From Kribbella sp. NBC_00382 (lineage in GTDB: Bacteria > Actinomycetota > Actinomycetes > Propionibacteriales > Kribbellaceae), in NCBI RefSeq assembly GCF_036067295.1, contig NZ_CP107954.1, forward strand, positions 2,914,001-2,978,000: a DNA stretch of 64,000 nucleotides, read 5' to 3'. Position 1 is the first letter of the stretch. Every line of letters starts with the position of its first letter. The notes under the pieces were generated by a model, which was not told where the DNA came from, made no database searches, and worked only from the letters and a program-made list of their open reading frames with translations. The position numbers and the translations under genes were made by a program. This document shows, piece after piece, positions 43,276-51,922 of this stretch.

Positions 43276-45759
43276 TCAGGGGAGTTCGTAGACCAGCGCG
43301 TCCGAGGCCTTGAAGCGCAGTGTGGCAAGACTGTTCAGGGTGCTTGAGACGATCGTCTGAGTCGGATCGGCGTAGAGCCAGCGGACGCCGTACTTCTCCC
43401 GCAGCACCCGCAGGTTGTCCCGGGTCGGCGCGACGAAGACGATGTCGTTCTCCTCCAGTCGCGGCTGGTCCCAGAACGGCAGCGAGTTCGGGCCCATCCC
43501 GGTCCCGGCGACCAGATCGTTGAGCGTGTTCGTGTAGCCCCAGCCCTCGATCAGCACGTGGCGTTCGGACAGCGCCGAGATCCAGAAGTGCCGGGCGTCG
43601 CAGCCCAGCGTGTTCTTGCTCGCGCAGTGCGCGTTGGTCGCGATCAGCTCACCGGGAGCCGCGTGGTCGCGTAGCCAGACCGCCGCAGCTGCCTGGCTAC
43701 GAGTCGGCCCGAGCAGCTGCTTGTCGGTCTGCGGAGCCAGTACCACCGGCTTGTACTCCGCCATCGCCTGCACTGGGAGGAATAGCCCGGCCCCCATCCC
43801 CGCGAGCGCGAAGGAGGCCATCGCGATCCGGGTCGGCCGGCCCCGCCGATGCCTGCCGCGCTTCCACACCACTGTCACGACCGCCGCAACCAGGAGCAGC
43901 AAGGCGATCGTCCAGACCCACGGAGCGATCAACCCGTGCAGCGATCCGTCGTCCTGCCGGAACGGGTTGGCGCCGCCGGCCTTGACGATCGCCCGCGCCG
44001 CCGCGGTCGCCCCGATGCCGCCGAGCACCGACGCGAGGACGACGAGATCGGAGTGCTTGTCCGCGAACCAGAACACCAGCATCCACACGCCGCCCGCGGC
44101 CAGGGCGGCGATCACCGGTACCGCGGTGCGGTGGAAGTACAGCTGGCTGGTGCCCGGCTGGTCGGTCAGGATCATCGCGCAGAAGCCGGCGATCGAGATG
44201 CCGACCAGGAAGATCATGCCCGGATCGCGGAACCAGCGGGCCGCAGTACCGGTGAGGATGATCAGGCCGGCGGAGCCGAGGATCAGGCCGAGGCAGGCGG
44301 TGATCCCGCTGATCCACATCGCGCTGTGGTCGAACTGGCCGGACGGCAGCGGATCGGCGATCAGCGGGTAGATGCCGATCTTGGCGAACGTCACCCACGG
44401 CTTCACCGCGAGCCCGGACGAGTGCATGCCGAAGACCACCACGATCGAGGCCGCGAAGATGCCGCCGAGGGCCACCGCGATGAGTACCGCGGAGCGGGCC
44501 AGCCGGCCGTAGCAAAGCCGGACGAAGACGACCAGGGCGAGTCCGCAGATGATCAGCGGGAGCACGGTCGCCTTCGAGCCGGAGCCGGCTGCGGCGATCA
44601 CGACGAACATCACCCAGGTACTTGGCGAACTTCGGCCGCGCAGCAGGTCGACGCCGATGAGGGCGAGCAGCGTGATCAGCGCACCGCCGAGGTTCTGGGT
44701 CGGGCTGCCCCAGATGTAGTTCATCAAGCCTTCGGACAGCAGTGAGCCCTGTGGATAAGCGCTGACCGTACCGCCGATGGAAGCGACCGCGATCGCGAGC
44801 GGACCCGCCCAGTGCGAGCTCGGGGCCAGCCTGTCGGTGAGGGCGAAGATCAGCGCGGTCCCGGCGATCAGCAGCGGTACCCAGCCGATTGTGTAGACGA
44901 GGTCGGTCAGGTCGATCCCGGTCGCCCAAGAGGTGGCGGCCGTGAACTGGTGCCAGAAGTAGTGGTAGTCCATCTGCTCGCCGTTGACGTACGGAGCTTG
45001 CAGTGGGAAGTCGTACTTCGCACTGGCCGACAGTGCTTGGTGGAACGCCATGTCGGGCGAGTTGGAGCGAGCATCCGTGTATGGCGCCGGCAGCAGGTTC
45101 CGGTAGCGCCCGGTGCCGTACAGCGGCAGAGCGCAGGCGGCGACGATGAGCCAGGCGGTCACCGGATGGATCGGGCGCTCCACCTTGCTCAGCACCCGTC
45201 GCCGCCACCTCGGTACTGCTGCCCCTGCCATCAGTACGGGCGCAGCCCACAGCCAGGCCCACTGCTGCAGCCCTAGTGGCGCAACGCCCATGTAGACGAG
45301 CAGCAGGATGGCTACGCCGACCAGTGAACCGGCAGCGACGTCTTCGATCAGGTTGTGCCGGAATGGGCTGGCCAGCCGCCACAGGATGAAGCCAGGCAGC
45401 GTGAGCCCGAAGACCCAGAACCGCAGCAGCGCCACGATGCTGTCGCCGGACGCGTGCCCGGCCATCAACCAGATCGCCAGAACGGCCAGAGCGACCCCAG
45501 CACCGGCCTTCACCAAGCGCGCGGTAAGCGACTCCGGCTTCTTCGGCGCCGGTGCTTGAGGGGGCCGGAGGGCCGCCCGCAGCTTGCGCGCTGACGCCCG
45601 CCGCGCCCGCGACGTGGCCCGTAGCCGGGCTGCCTCGCGGAGCCGGGTCTCCTCGATCTCACGCGCTCGTTCCAACTGACGGGCGGTCTCCCGCAGCTCG
45701 GCCGCCTCACGCCGCCGTTCGGCGAGGCTGCCGGGCGCGTCGCCCGTCACGATTGACAC
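43276..45759 (-). CDS. Large GT-C-like membrane protein, paralogue 2
   Basis: An 827-residue membrane protein related to the one at 41013. It has an extra N-terminal charged coiled coil (about 10-65: RRREAAELRETARQLERAREIEETRLREAARLRA) facing the cytoplasm, then about 14-16 TM helices, the loop YTDARSNSPDMAFHQALSASAKYDFPL ... FWHQFTAATSWATGIDL, and the C-terminal ATNAHC-x7-C ... RHFWISALSERHVLIEGWGYTN ... LREKYGVRWLYADPT. Divergent from the GT2 gene at 45814 by 54 bp. A role in surface glycan assembly is inferred from location and fold type. Confidence 0.72.
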   Translation of the reverse strand: MSIVTGDAPGSLAERRREAAELRETARQLERAREIEETRLREAARLRATSRARRASARKLRAALRPPQAPAPKKPESLTARLVKAGAGVALAVLAIWLMAGHASGDSIVALLRFWVFGLTLPGFILWRLASPFRHNLIEDVAAGSLVGVAILLLVYMGVAPLGLQQWAWLWAAPVLMAGAAVPRWRRRVLSKVERPIHPVTAWLIVAACALPLYGTGRYRNLLPAPYTDARSNSPDMAFHQALSASAKYDFPLQAPYVNGEQMDYHYFWHQFTAATSWATGIDLTDLVYTIGWVPLLIAGTALIFALTDRLAPSSHWAGPLAIAVASIGGTVSAYPQGSLLSEGLMNYIWGSPTQNLGGALITLLALIGVDLLRGRSSPSTWVMFVVIAAAGSGSKATVLPLIICGLALVVFVRLCYGRLARSAVLIAVALGGIFAASIVVVFGMHSSGLAVKPWVTFAKIGIYPLIADPLPSGQFDHSAMWISGITACLGLILGSAGLIILTGTAARWFRDPGMIFLVGISIAGFCAMILTDQPGTSQLYFHRTAVPVIAALAAGGVWMLVFWFADKHSDLVVLASVLGGIGATAAARAIVKAGGANPFRQDDGSLHGLIAPWVWTIALLLLVAAVVTVVWKRGRHRRGRPTRIAMASFALAGMGAGLFLPVQAMAEYKPVVLAPQTDKQLLGPTRSQAAAAVWLRDHAAPGELIATNAHCASKNTLGCDARHFWISALSERHVLIEGWGYTNTLNDLVAGTGMGPNSLPFWDQPRLEENDIVFVAPTRDNLRVLREKYGVRWLYADPTQTIVSSTLNSLATLRFKASDALVYELP

Positions 45760-45813
45760 CAGGGCAGCCTAGTCCCGCGTACGGCTAGTAACCTCCCCGG
45801 CAAGGAGGTCTGT

Positions 45814-46803
45814 ATGGCATCCAGCCAACCTGTTCTGTCCGTCGTCGTGCCGATGTACGACGAGGAAGAGGTGCTGCCGATCTTCTTCGAGCGGATGCAC
45901 CCGCTGCTGGACGGCCTGGGGATCCCCTACGAGGTGCTGGTCGTCGACGACGGTAGCCGGGACAAGACGGCCGCTCTGCTCACCGATGCCACGGCTAGCT
46001 GGCCGCAGCTCCGACTGGTTCGTCTGCTCCGCAACTCCGGCCACCAGGCCGCCCTGTCGGCCGGCTTCCGCCGGGCACGCGGCGAGTACCTGGTGACCAT
46101 CGATGCCGACTTGCAGGACCCGCCCGAGGTCATCGCTGACCTGCTCGCCACTGCTCGCGACAAGGACGTCGACGTCGTCTACGGCGTGCGCTCCGACCGC
46201 TCAAGCGACTCCTGGCCGAAGCGGACGACCGCCCGGATGTACTACCGGCTCATGTGCCGCCTGGTCGGCAAGGAGATCCCGTTCGACGCCGGCGACTTCC
46301 GGCTCGTCTCCCGGCGAGTAGTGGACGCAGTGAACGGGTTGCCCGAGGACGGCCGGGTCTTCCGGCTGGTGATCCCGTGGCTGGGCTTCCCGAGCGCAGA
46401 GGTCGCGTACGTCCGGGCGGTACGGGCGGCAGGCGTCACGAAGTACAACTGGACGAAGATGTTCCGGCTGGCCTTCGACAGTGTGACCGCGTTCTCAGCT
46501 GCACCGCTCCGGCTGGCCACCTGGCTCGGGCTGCTCGGTGGGCTGCTGTCGTTCGCGATGGTGATCGGTGCTCTGGTCATCAAGCTGGCCGGCCGCAGCA
46601 TCCCCGGCTGGACGTCGACAGTGCTCGCAGTGGGCATCATCGGCGCGATCCAGTTGCTCTGCCTCGGCTTGCTCGGTGAGTACGTCGCTCGCTTGTTTCA
46701 ATCGAGCCAGCGGCGGCCGCAGTTCCTGGTCGGCTACGACAGCCTCGAGGATCCGGGCCACCACAGCTATGCCGAGGCGATCGAAGCGCAAGAGAAGGAC
46801 TAG
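45814..46803 (+). CDS. Polyprenyl-phosphate glycosyltransferase (GT2, DPM1/GtrB-like)
   Basis: A 329-residue GT2 enzyme with a GT-A catalytic domain (LSVVVPMYDEEEVLPIF, VVDDGSRDKT, RNSGHQAALSAGFRRARGEYLVTIDADLQDPPE) and two C-terminal TM helices (LLGGLLSFAMVIGALVIKLAG and VLAVGIIGAIQLLCLGLLGEYVARLF). This architecture loads a sugar onto undecaprenyl phosphate for use by GT-C membrane transferases. The divergent gene encodes such a membrane protein, suggesting a donor-acceptor pair. First gene of a rightward unit with wecE-like and wecD-like genes. Confidence 0.88.
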   Translation: MASSQPVLSVVVPMYDEEEVLPIFFERMHPLLDGLGIPYEVLVVDDGSRDKTAALLTDATASWPQLRLVRLLRNSGHQAALSAGFRRARGEYLVTIDADLQDPPEVIADLLATARDKDVDVVYGVRSDRSSDSWPKRTTARMYYRLMCRLVGKEIPFDAGDFRLVSRRVVDAVNGLPEDGRVFRLVIPWLGFPSAEVAYVRAVRAAGVTKYNWTKMFRLAFDSVTAFSAAPLRLATWLGLLGGLLSFAMVIGALVIKLAGRSIPGWTSTVLAVGIIGAIQLLCLGLLGEYVARLFQSSQRRPQFLVGYDSLEDPGHHSYAEAIEAQEKD

Positions 46804-46814
46804 GCTTCTGCTCT

Positions 46815-47969
46815 ATGCCGGAGCTGTCGCCGATCCCGTTCGTCAAGGCGTACCTGGCGGGTGACGAGCTCGCGTATGTGAGCCGGTCGTTCACCTCCGC
46901 CGCGGTCACCGGAGACGGTCCCTTCACGGCCCGCGCGACCGAGCTGATCACCAAGCTCACCGGTGGGCTGGCATCGTTGCTGACCACCTCCTGCACGCAC
47001 GCGCTGGAGATGACCGCGCTGCTGCTCGATCTCCAGCCGGGCGACGAGGTGATCATGCCGTCGTTCACGTTTGTCTCGACGGCCAATGCCTATGTACTGC
47101 GCGGCGCGGTGCCCGTCTTCGTGGACATCCGGCCGGACACGCTCAACCTCGACGAGACCCAGCTGGAAGCCGCTGTCACCGACCGGACCAAGGCGATCGT
47201 GGTGGTGCACTACGCCGGGGTCGCGGCCGCCATGGACGAGGTACTAGCCGTCGCTGCGAAGTACGGGCTGGCAGTGATCGAGGACAACGCGCACGGGCTC
47301 GGTGGGACGTACCGGGGTCGCCCACTCGGCTCCTTCGGGGTGATGGCGACGCAGTCGTTCCACGGGACCAAGAACGTGCACTGCGGCGAGGGTGGTGCGC
47401 TGGTGCTCAACGACGCCGACCTGCTCGCGCGTGCCGAGGTGATCCGGGAGAAGGGCACCGACCGGAGCCAGTTCTTCCGTGGGCAGGTGGACAAGTACCG
47501 CTGGGTCGACGTCGGCTCCAGCTACCTCCCGGCTGACCCGCTCGCTGCTTTCCTGACGGCCCAGCTGGAGCAGTTCGACAAGATCCAGGCGCCGCGGCAG
47601 GCGATCTGGCAGCGGTACGACGAGGAGCTCGCCGTCTGGGCCGCGTCGCGCGGTGTCGGCGTACCGACCGTGCCGGCCGAGTGCGTGCACCCGGCGCACA
47701 TGTACTACCTGCTCATGCCGTCCCATGAGGACCAGCAGGGCCTCATCGCGCACCTGCGGGAGCTCAACATCAGCGCACCCTTCCACTACCTCCCACTGCA
47801 CTCCTCACCGGCCGGTGAACGCTACGGCCGGGTCGGCCCCGGCGGTTGCGAGGTCACCGAGCAAGTGAGTAGCAGGCTGGTCCGGCTGCCGCTCTACAGC
47901 GAACTCACCTCTGACGAACAGGCCCGCGTGATCGCCGGCGTCATCTCCTACAACCTGGTTGCCGCATGA
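46815..47969 (+). CDS. wecE: dTDP-4-amino-4,6-dideoxygalactose transaminase
   Basis: PLP-dependent sugar transaminase of 384 residues, close in pattern to enterobacterial WecE/RffA: SCTHALEMTALLLDLQPGDEVIMPSFTFVSTANAYVLRGA, VHYAGVAAAMDEV, PLP Lys K186 in SFHGTKNVHCGEGG, and IREKGTDRSQFFRGQVDKYRWVDVGSSYLPADPLAAFL. Makes dTDP-Fuc4N from dTDP-4-keto-6-deoxyglucose with glutamate. The dTDP-sugar genes rmlA and rmlB are not in the window. It overlaps the next gene by 4 bp (ATGA). Confidence 0.92.
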   Translation: MPELSPIPFVKAYLAGDELAYVSRSFTSAAVTGDGPFTARATELITKLTGGLASLLTTSCTHALEMTALLLDLQPGDEVIMPSFTFVSTANAYVLRGAVPVFVDIRPDTLNLDETQLEAAVTDRTKAIVVVHYAGVAAAMDEVLAVAAKYGLAVIEDNAHGLGGTYRGRPLGSFGVMATQSFHGTKNVHCGEGGALVLNDADLLARAEVIREKGTDRSQFFRGQVDKYRWVDVGSSYLPADPLAAFLTAQLEQFDKIQAPRQAIWQRYDEELAVWAASRGVGVPTVPAECVHPAHMYYLLMPSHEDQQGLIAHLRELNISAPFHYLPLHSSPAGERYGRVGPGGCEVTEQVSSRLVRLPLYSELTSDEQARVIAGVISYNLVAA

Positions 47970-48730
47970 GTTGGTACGACGCCCTGGAAGCCGGTGAGCT
48001 GACCAGCAGGCCGGGTGACTACGAGGCGAAGCGCTTTGGCGTCTCCGTCGACCGCATCTCGGTGTCAGCCTCCGCCGGTACGCCGCTGGACGAGGTGCTC
48101 ACCGCAGTCGACAAGTCCTCTGCTGATGTCGTCATCCTGCGCTACCCCGCGCGTGAGGTGACCTGGTTCGCAGCACTCGCCACTGGGTCGCGGACTGCGC
48201 TACTGGCCGACAGCCTCGTCTACTGGTCGCTCCCGGTCGGCAAGGGCCGCCGCCCGGCGCCACTGGCCGGGTTCGCCGCGAGCCTGGAGAAGGTTGTCGA
48301 CGACACCCTCGTGGACGACCTGGTCGGGGACATCTTCGGCGACTACGGGAACCACTACTGCGCCAATCCGCTCTTCAAGCGCGCAGAGGCGCTCGCCGGG
48401 TATCAAGAGTGGGCCCGGCGCAGCGTCGCCGAGACGGGTGCGGTCGTGCTCCGTGGACCCGACCGGCGGGTGCTGGCGCTGGCGACCATCGACCAGGAGC
48501 GGTCGTGGACGGAGGTCCAGCTTGCTGGCGTAGTACCGGCTGAGCAGGGGCGTGGGCGGTACGGGCACCTGCTGGCCGCGGTGGAGGACGCCAGTACGAC
48601 CCGACGGTTGGTGATCTCGACCCAGGGGCATAACACCGGTGTCCAGCGAGCCTGGGCACGATACGGATTCGAGCCTGTCCACACCCTGCTGACAGTGCAC
48701 TTAGTAGCCGATCGGTTACTGCTAGCATGA
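47966..48730 (+). CDS. wecD: WecD-like GNAT N-acetyltransferase
   Basis: A 254-residue protein with a C-terminal GNAT domain (about 150-250: AVVLRGPDRRVLALATIDQERSWTEVQLAGVVPAEQGRGRYGHLLAAVEDAS ... NTGVQRAWARYGFEPVHTLLTVHL). The segment GDYGNHYCANPLF recalls WecD's YHxNP substrate region. Predicted to acetylate dTDP-Fuc4N to dTDP-Fuc4NAc. The 4-bp overlap with the wecE-like gene and order are those of enterobacterial rffC-rffA (reversed). Likely co-transcribed with both neighbours. Confidence 0.78.
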   Translation: MSWYDALEAGELTSRPGDYEAKRFGVSVDRISVSASAGTPLDEVLTAVDKSSADVVILRYPAREVTWFAALATGSRTALLADSLVYWSLPVGKGRRPAPLAGFAASLEKVVDDTLVDDLVGDIFGDYGNHYCANPLFKRAEALAGYQEWARRSVAETGAVVLRGPDRRVLALATIDQERSWTEVQLAGVVPAEQGRGRYGHLLAAVEDASTTRRLVISTQGHNTGVQRAWARYGFEPVHTLLTVHLVADRLLLA

Positions 48731-48767
48731 CGAACCGAATGAACTGAGCCGAGGAGATATCGCAGTA

Positions 48768-51092
48768 GTGACGCCGCGGCTGAGCGTGGTTGTTCCGTTC
48801 TACAACGTCGGGGAGTACATCGGGGACTGCCTCGAGTCGATCGCCCGGCAGACCTTCGCCGACTTCGAGGCGATCCTGGTCGACGACGGCTCGCCGGACG
48901 ACAGCGCCGCGATCGCGAAGGACTTCTGCGGCCGCGACTCCCGGTTCCGGATCGTCGAGCAGCACAACCAGGGGCTCGGGCCGGCCCGCAACACCGGCGT
49001 ACGGGAGGCTCAGGGCGACTACCTGACCTTCGTCGACAGCGACGACCTGGTCAGCAGGCATGGGTTCGAGTGGCTGATCCGGACTCTGGACGAGACCGGT
49101 TCCTGTCTGGCCGGCGGCAACGCGCGGCGGTTCAACAACAGCGCCGGCGTCCGGCCGTCGTGGATCCACCGGCTGCCGTTCGCCAAGGACCGGATCGCGA
49201 CCCACGTGGTCGAGACGCCCGACCTGATCCTCGACCGGATGATCTGGAACAAGGTCTACCGGCGGTCCTTCTGGGACGAGCACGGCTACGAGTTCCCGGC
49301 GATCCGGTACGAGGACTATCCGGTCACCCTGCAGGCGCATCTGGACGCGGTCACCGTCGATGCCATCGCCGCGCCGGTCTACTACTGGCGCGAGCGGGAG
49401 TCCGGGGAGTCGATCACGCAACAGAAGTTCCAGTTCGGCAACCTGGCCGACCGGGTGACGTCGGCCGGGCTCGTGCTGGACCTGATCGACAACGGCGGGC
49501 CTGGCCTGGGCGAGATCCGGCGGCGGGTGCACTCGCACTTCACGCAGATCGACATGCTGACGCTGATGATGGCCTTCGGCGCCGTACCGGAGTCGGAGGA
49601 GCAGGAGCTGGTGCTGCTCGCCTCCGGGTTCCTGGAGCGGCTGGATCGCTCGGTACTCGTGCGTGCGCACGGGTACGACCGGCTGCAGCACGCCGCGTTG
49701 CGAGCGGGTGATGTCGACCTGCTCCGGCGCCTGGCGCATTTCCGCAACGAGGGCGGCCTTCGTGGCGGCGCGCGGGCGCTGTCCAAGCCGGGTCGGCGGC
49801 GCCAGTTCGAGCACAACTATCCGGGCGTGCACGAGGCGAACACGGCGATCCCGCGATCGCTCTACCAGTTGCCGACGCGGGAGCTGACGCTCGCGACCAC
49901 GGTCCAGGACGTCGCCTGGCGAGATGGCGGGCTGGCGATCAAGGGCACCGCGGAGATCCGGCATCTGGCGACGGATGCGGCTTCGTCGGCGCTGCGGATC
50001 GCGCTGGTGGTCGATGGGGCCGAGACACAGCTGGCGGTACGGCGGTACGAGGCGACCGACTCCCATGGGGACATGGCGATGGTCGGGTTCGAGGTGCATC
50101 TCGACAAGCCGTTGCTGGCCAGGCTGTCCGCGACTGGGGCGCCGGGGCATTTCGCAGTACGGATGAGGGCTGGGAAGGCGCGGCGGGAGGGCAAGCTGCG
50201 CGGGCAGAAGGCGGGCAGCCCGGGGTGGCCGCCTGGCAGCTGGATCTGCGCGAACAGCTGGGTCCAGCCTGGTCCGGGCGCCGATGGAGCCTTTGTACTG
50301 CGCCGGATGGTCGACCCTTGCCGGTTGACGTCCGTAGAGCAGTTCGAAGACGCCCTGGTACTACGAGGTCGCGTGCCTGCCGCTCTGGACAACCCGCAGC
50401 TGCAATTGACCAGGCCGCTGTCCGGGCAGGACCAGGTGCTGTCCGTGGAACTGTCGAGCGACCGGCGGTTCAGCGTCCGGATCCCTTATGCGCCGATCAT
50501 CGCGGAGACCAACCCGGACGACCCGTTCACGCAGCGGACCACCTGGGCGTTCCGGATGGTGGGCAGCGACGGGACCGAGAAGCTGTTGTTGTGGACGGCC
50601 GAGGATCAGGCCGTCAACCACCTGGAGCAAGGCCGTCTGGTCTCGTTGACCCGGTCGACCGGTGGGTACGTCAACCTGCACGAGGGGCCGGCCCGGCTGG
50701 TCGCCGAGCGGGCGCTGCTCGTTGCTGAGAGCAACGAATTGCGGATCAGCGGGCCGTTGACCGATGTCACCCACAGCTTCAGCTGGCGGCGGTACATCGA
50801 CGACTCCGACGACCACCTGGACGTCGCGTGCCGGAGCGCGTTGTCGGACGGGCACTGGATGGCCTCGGTGAAGCTGCCGGCACTGGTCCCGGAGAATCCG
50901 GTCGCGCACGCGGTCGACCCGCTGGCCAGCCTGGCGGACTGGGTGCTCTTCGCTGTCGCCGCCGACGGCTCGGCGCAGGCTGTGCAGTGTGAGCCGTTCC
51001 TGGCCAGCCGATTGCCGTTGGTGGTCGAGCAGAATGGTCACTTGCTGGGTGTGCGGCCGCACGCAGGCACTCTTCACGTCGAGGTTCGCTGA
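48768..51092 (+). CDS. GT2 glycosyltransferase with beta-rich C-terminal domains
   Basis: A 774-residue enzyme. The N-terminal GT-A domain (1-320) shows LSVVVPFYNVGEYIGDCLESIARQTF, LVDDGSPDDS, NQGLGPARNTGVREAQGDYLTFVDSDD and NKVYRRSFWDEHG, as in TarP/TarS-type or teichoic acid polymer glycosyltransferases. The remaining 450 residues are predominantly beta-strand, with three or so immunoglobulin-like modules (for example ALRIALVVDGAETQLAVRRYEATD and LVLRGRVPAALDNPQLQLTRPL). Such tails bind polymer or mediate oligomerisation in wall teichoic acid enzymes. GTG 48768 with GAGGAGA upstream. One-base overlap with the next gene. Confidence 0.8.
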   Translation: MTPRLSVVVPFYNVGEYIGDCLESIARQTFADFEAILVDDGSPDDSAAIAKDFCGRDSRFRIVEQHNQGLGPARNTGVREAQGDYLTFVDSDDLVSRHGFEWLIRTLDETGSCLAGGNARRFNNSAGVRPSWIHRLPFAKDRIATHVVETPDLILDRMIWNKVYRRSFWDEHGYEFPAIRYEDYPVTLQAHLDAVTVDAIAAPVYYWRERESGESITQQKFQFGNLADRVTSAGLVLDLIDNGGPGLGEIRRRVHSHFTQIDMLTLMMAFGAVPESEEQELVLLASGFLERLDRSVLVRAHGYDRLQHAALRAGDVDLLRRLAHFRNEGGLRGGARALSKPGRRRQFEHNYPGVHEANTAIPRSLYQLPTRELTLATTVQDVAWRDGGLAIKGTAEIRHLATDAASSALRIALVVDGAETQLAVRRYEATDSHGDMAMVGFEVHLDKPLLARLSATGAPGHFAVRMRAGKARREGKLRGQKAGSPGWPPGSWICANSWVQPGPGADGAFVLRRMVDPCRLTSVEQFEDALVLRGRVPAALDNPQLQLTRPLSGQDQVLSVELSSDRRFSVRIPYAPIIAETNPDDPFTQRTTWAFRMVGSDGTEKLLLWTAEDQAVNHLEQGRLVSLTRSTGGYVNLHEGPARLVAERALLVAESNELRISGPLTDVTHSFSWRRYIDDSDDHLDVACRSALSDGHWMASVKLPALVPENPVAHAVDPLASLADWVLFAVAADGSAQAVQCEPFLASRLPLVVEQNGHLLGVRPHAGTLHVEVR

Positions 51093-51922
51093 TGCATCAC
51101 CACAATCATTACTACGGGCAGGCGCACATTCTGGCTCGGTACGCCGGGCTGGACGATGCGTATCCGCCGCGGATGCGCGGCTATCTCCAGCACGGCTGGA
51201 ACATCGGCGACGGCTGGAACCCGGTGCACGAGTTCTACGACGGCGCCTGGCGCTTCACCTGGAGTGACGCTGTGCGGCGCCGCGGTCATGCGCTGGGACG
51301 TCGGAACTACCACAGCATCGGAGCACCGTTCCTGTACCTGCTGGACCTCGAGCCGTCGCTTGGCGTCGTACCGGAGGAGGAACGGGAGGGGACCTTGTGG
51401 TTCCTCTTCCATGGTTGGGAGGGCGGCAAGATCGAGGGTGATCACAAGCGCCTGATCGACGAGATCCGGGAGACCGAACCGGGGCCGGTCACATTCAGCC
51501 TGTACTACACGGAGTACGACCGGCCGGAGATCCGGCAGTCGTACGAGGACGCTGGCTTCCGGGTCGTGTCCTTCGGACGGCGGGGTTTCTCCTACGAGGG
51601 GACGGATCCGCGGTTCCTCTACAAGCAGCTCGCCGAGCTGCGCAAGCACAAGCGGGTGGCGGCCAATCGGTTGTCCACCGCGGTTTTCTACGGGATCGCG
51701 GCGGGGTGCGAGCCGGCTGTCTACGGCGATCCGATGCAGATGGCGGGCGAGAACCCGTTGTTCGGTGGCGAGGCGCGGATCGCGCGGCTCTGGCCGGAGA
51801 TGCTCGGCAAGGAGATCGACCTGGCGGCCGCGCGAGCGACCACCGACCTGGAACTGGGCGTGCCGTGGATGATGCCGCCCGCCGAACTGCGGATGTTGTT
51901 CGATTGGAGAGAGCGTGTCTGA
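51092..51922 (+). CDS. Uncharacterised glycan-locus protein, copy B
   Basis: 276 residues, paralogue of the gene at 34896 (roughly 40% identical by eye). Shared motifs: MHHHNHYYGQAHILARYAGL at the start, YLQHGWNIGDG, DAVRRRGHALGRRN, FHGWEG, GPVTFSLYYTEYD and AANRLSTAVFYG ... VYGDPM. No signal peptide or TM helix. Candidate GT-B-type transferase using a CMP-activated sugar; inference only. The start overlaps the GT2 stop by one base and the end overlaps the next gene by 8 bp, so translation is probably coupled. Confidence 0.6.
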   Translation: MHHHNHYYGQAHILARYAGLDDAYPPRMRGYLQHGWNIGDGWNPVHEFYDGAWRFTWSDAVRRRGHALGRRNYHSIGAPFLYLLDLEPSLGVVPEEEREGTLWFLFHGWEGGKIEGDHKRLIDEIRETEPGPVTFSLYYTEYDRPEIRQSYEDAGFRVVSFGRRGFSYEGTDPRFLYKQLAELRKHKRVAANRLSTAVFYGIAAGCEPAVYGDPMQMAGENPLFGGEARIARLWPEMLGKEIDLAAARATTDLELGVPWMMPPAELRMLFDWRERV

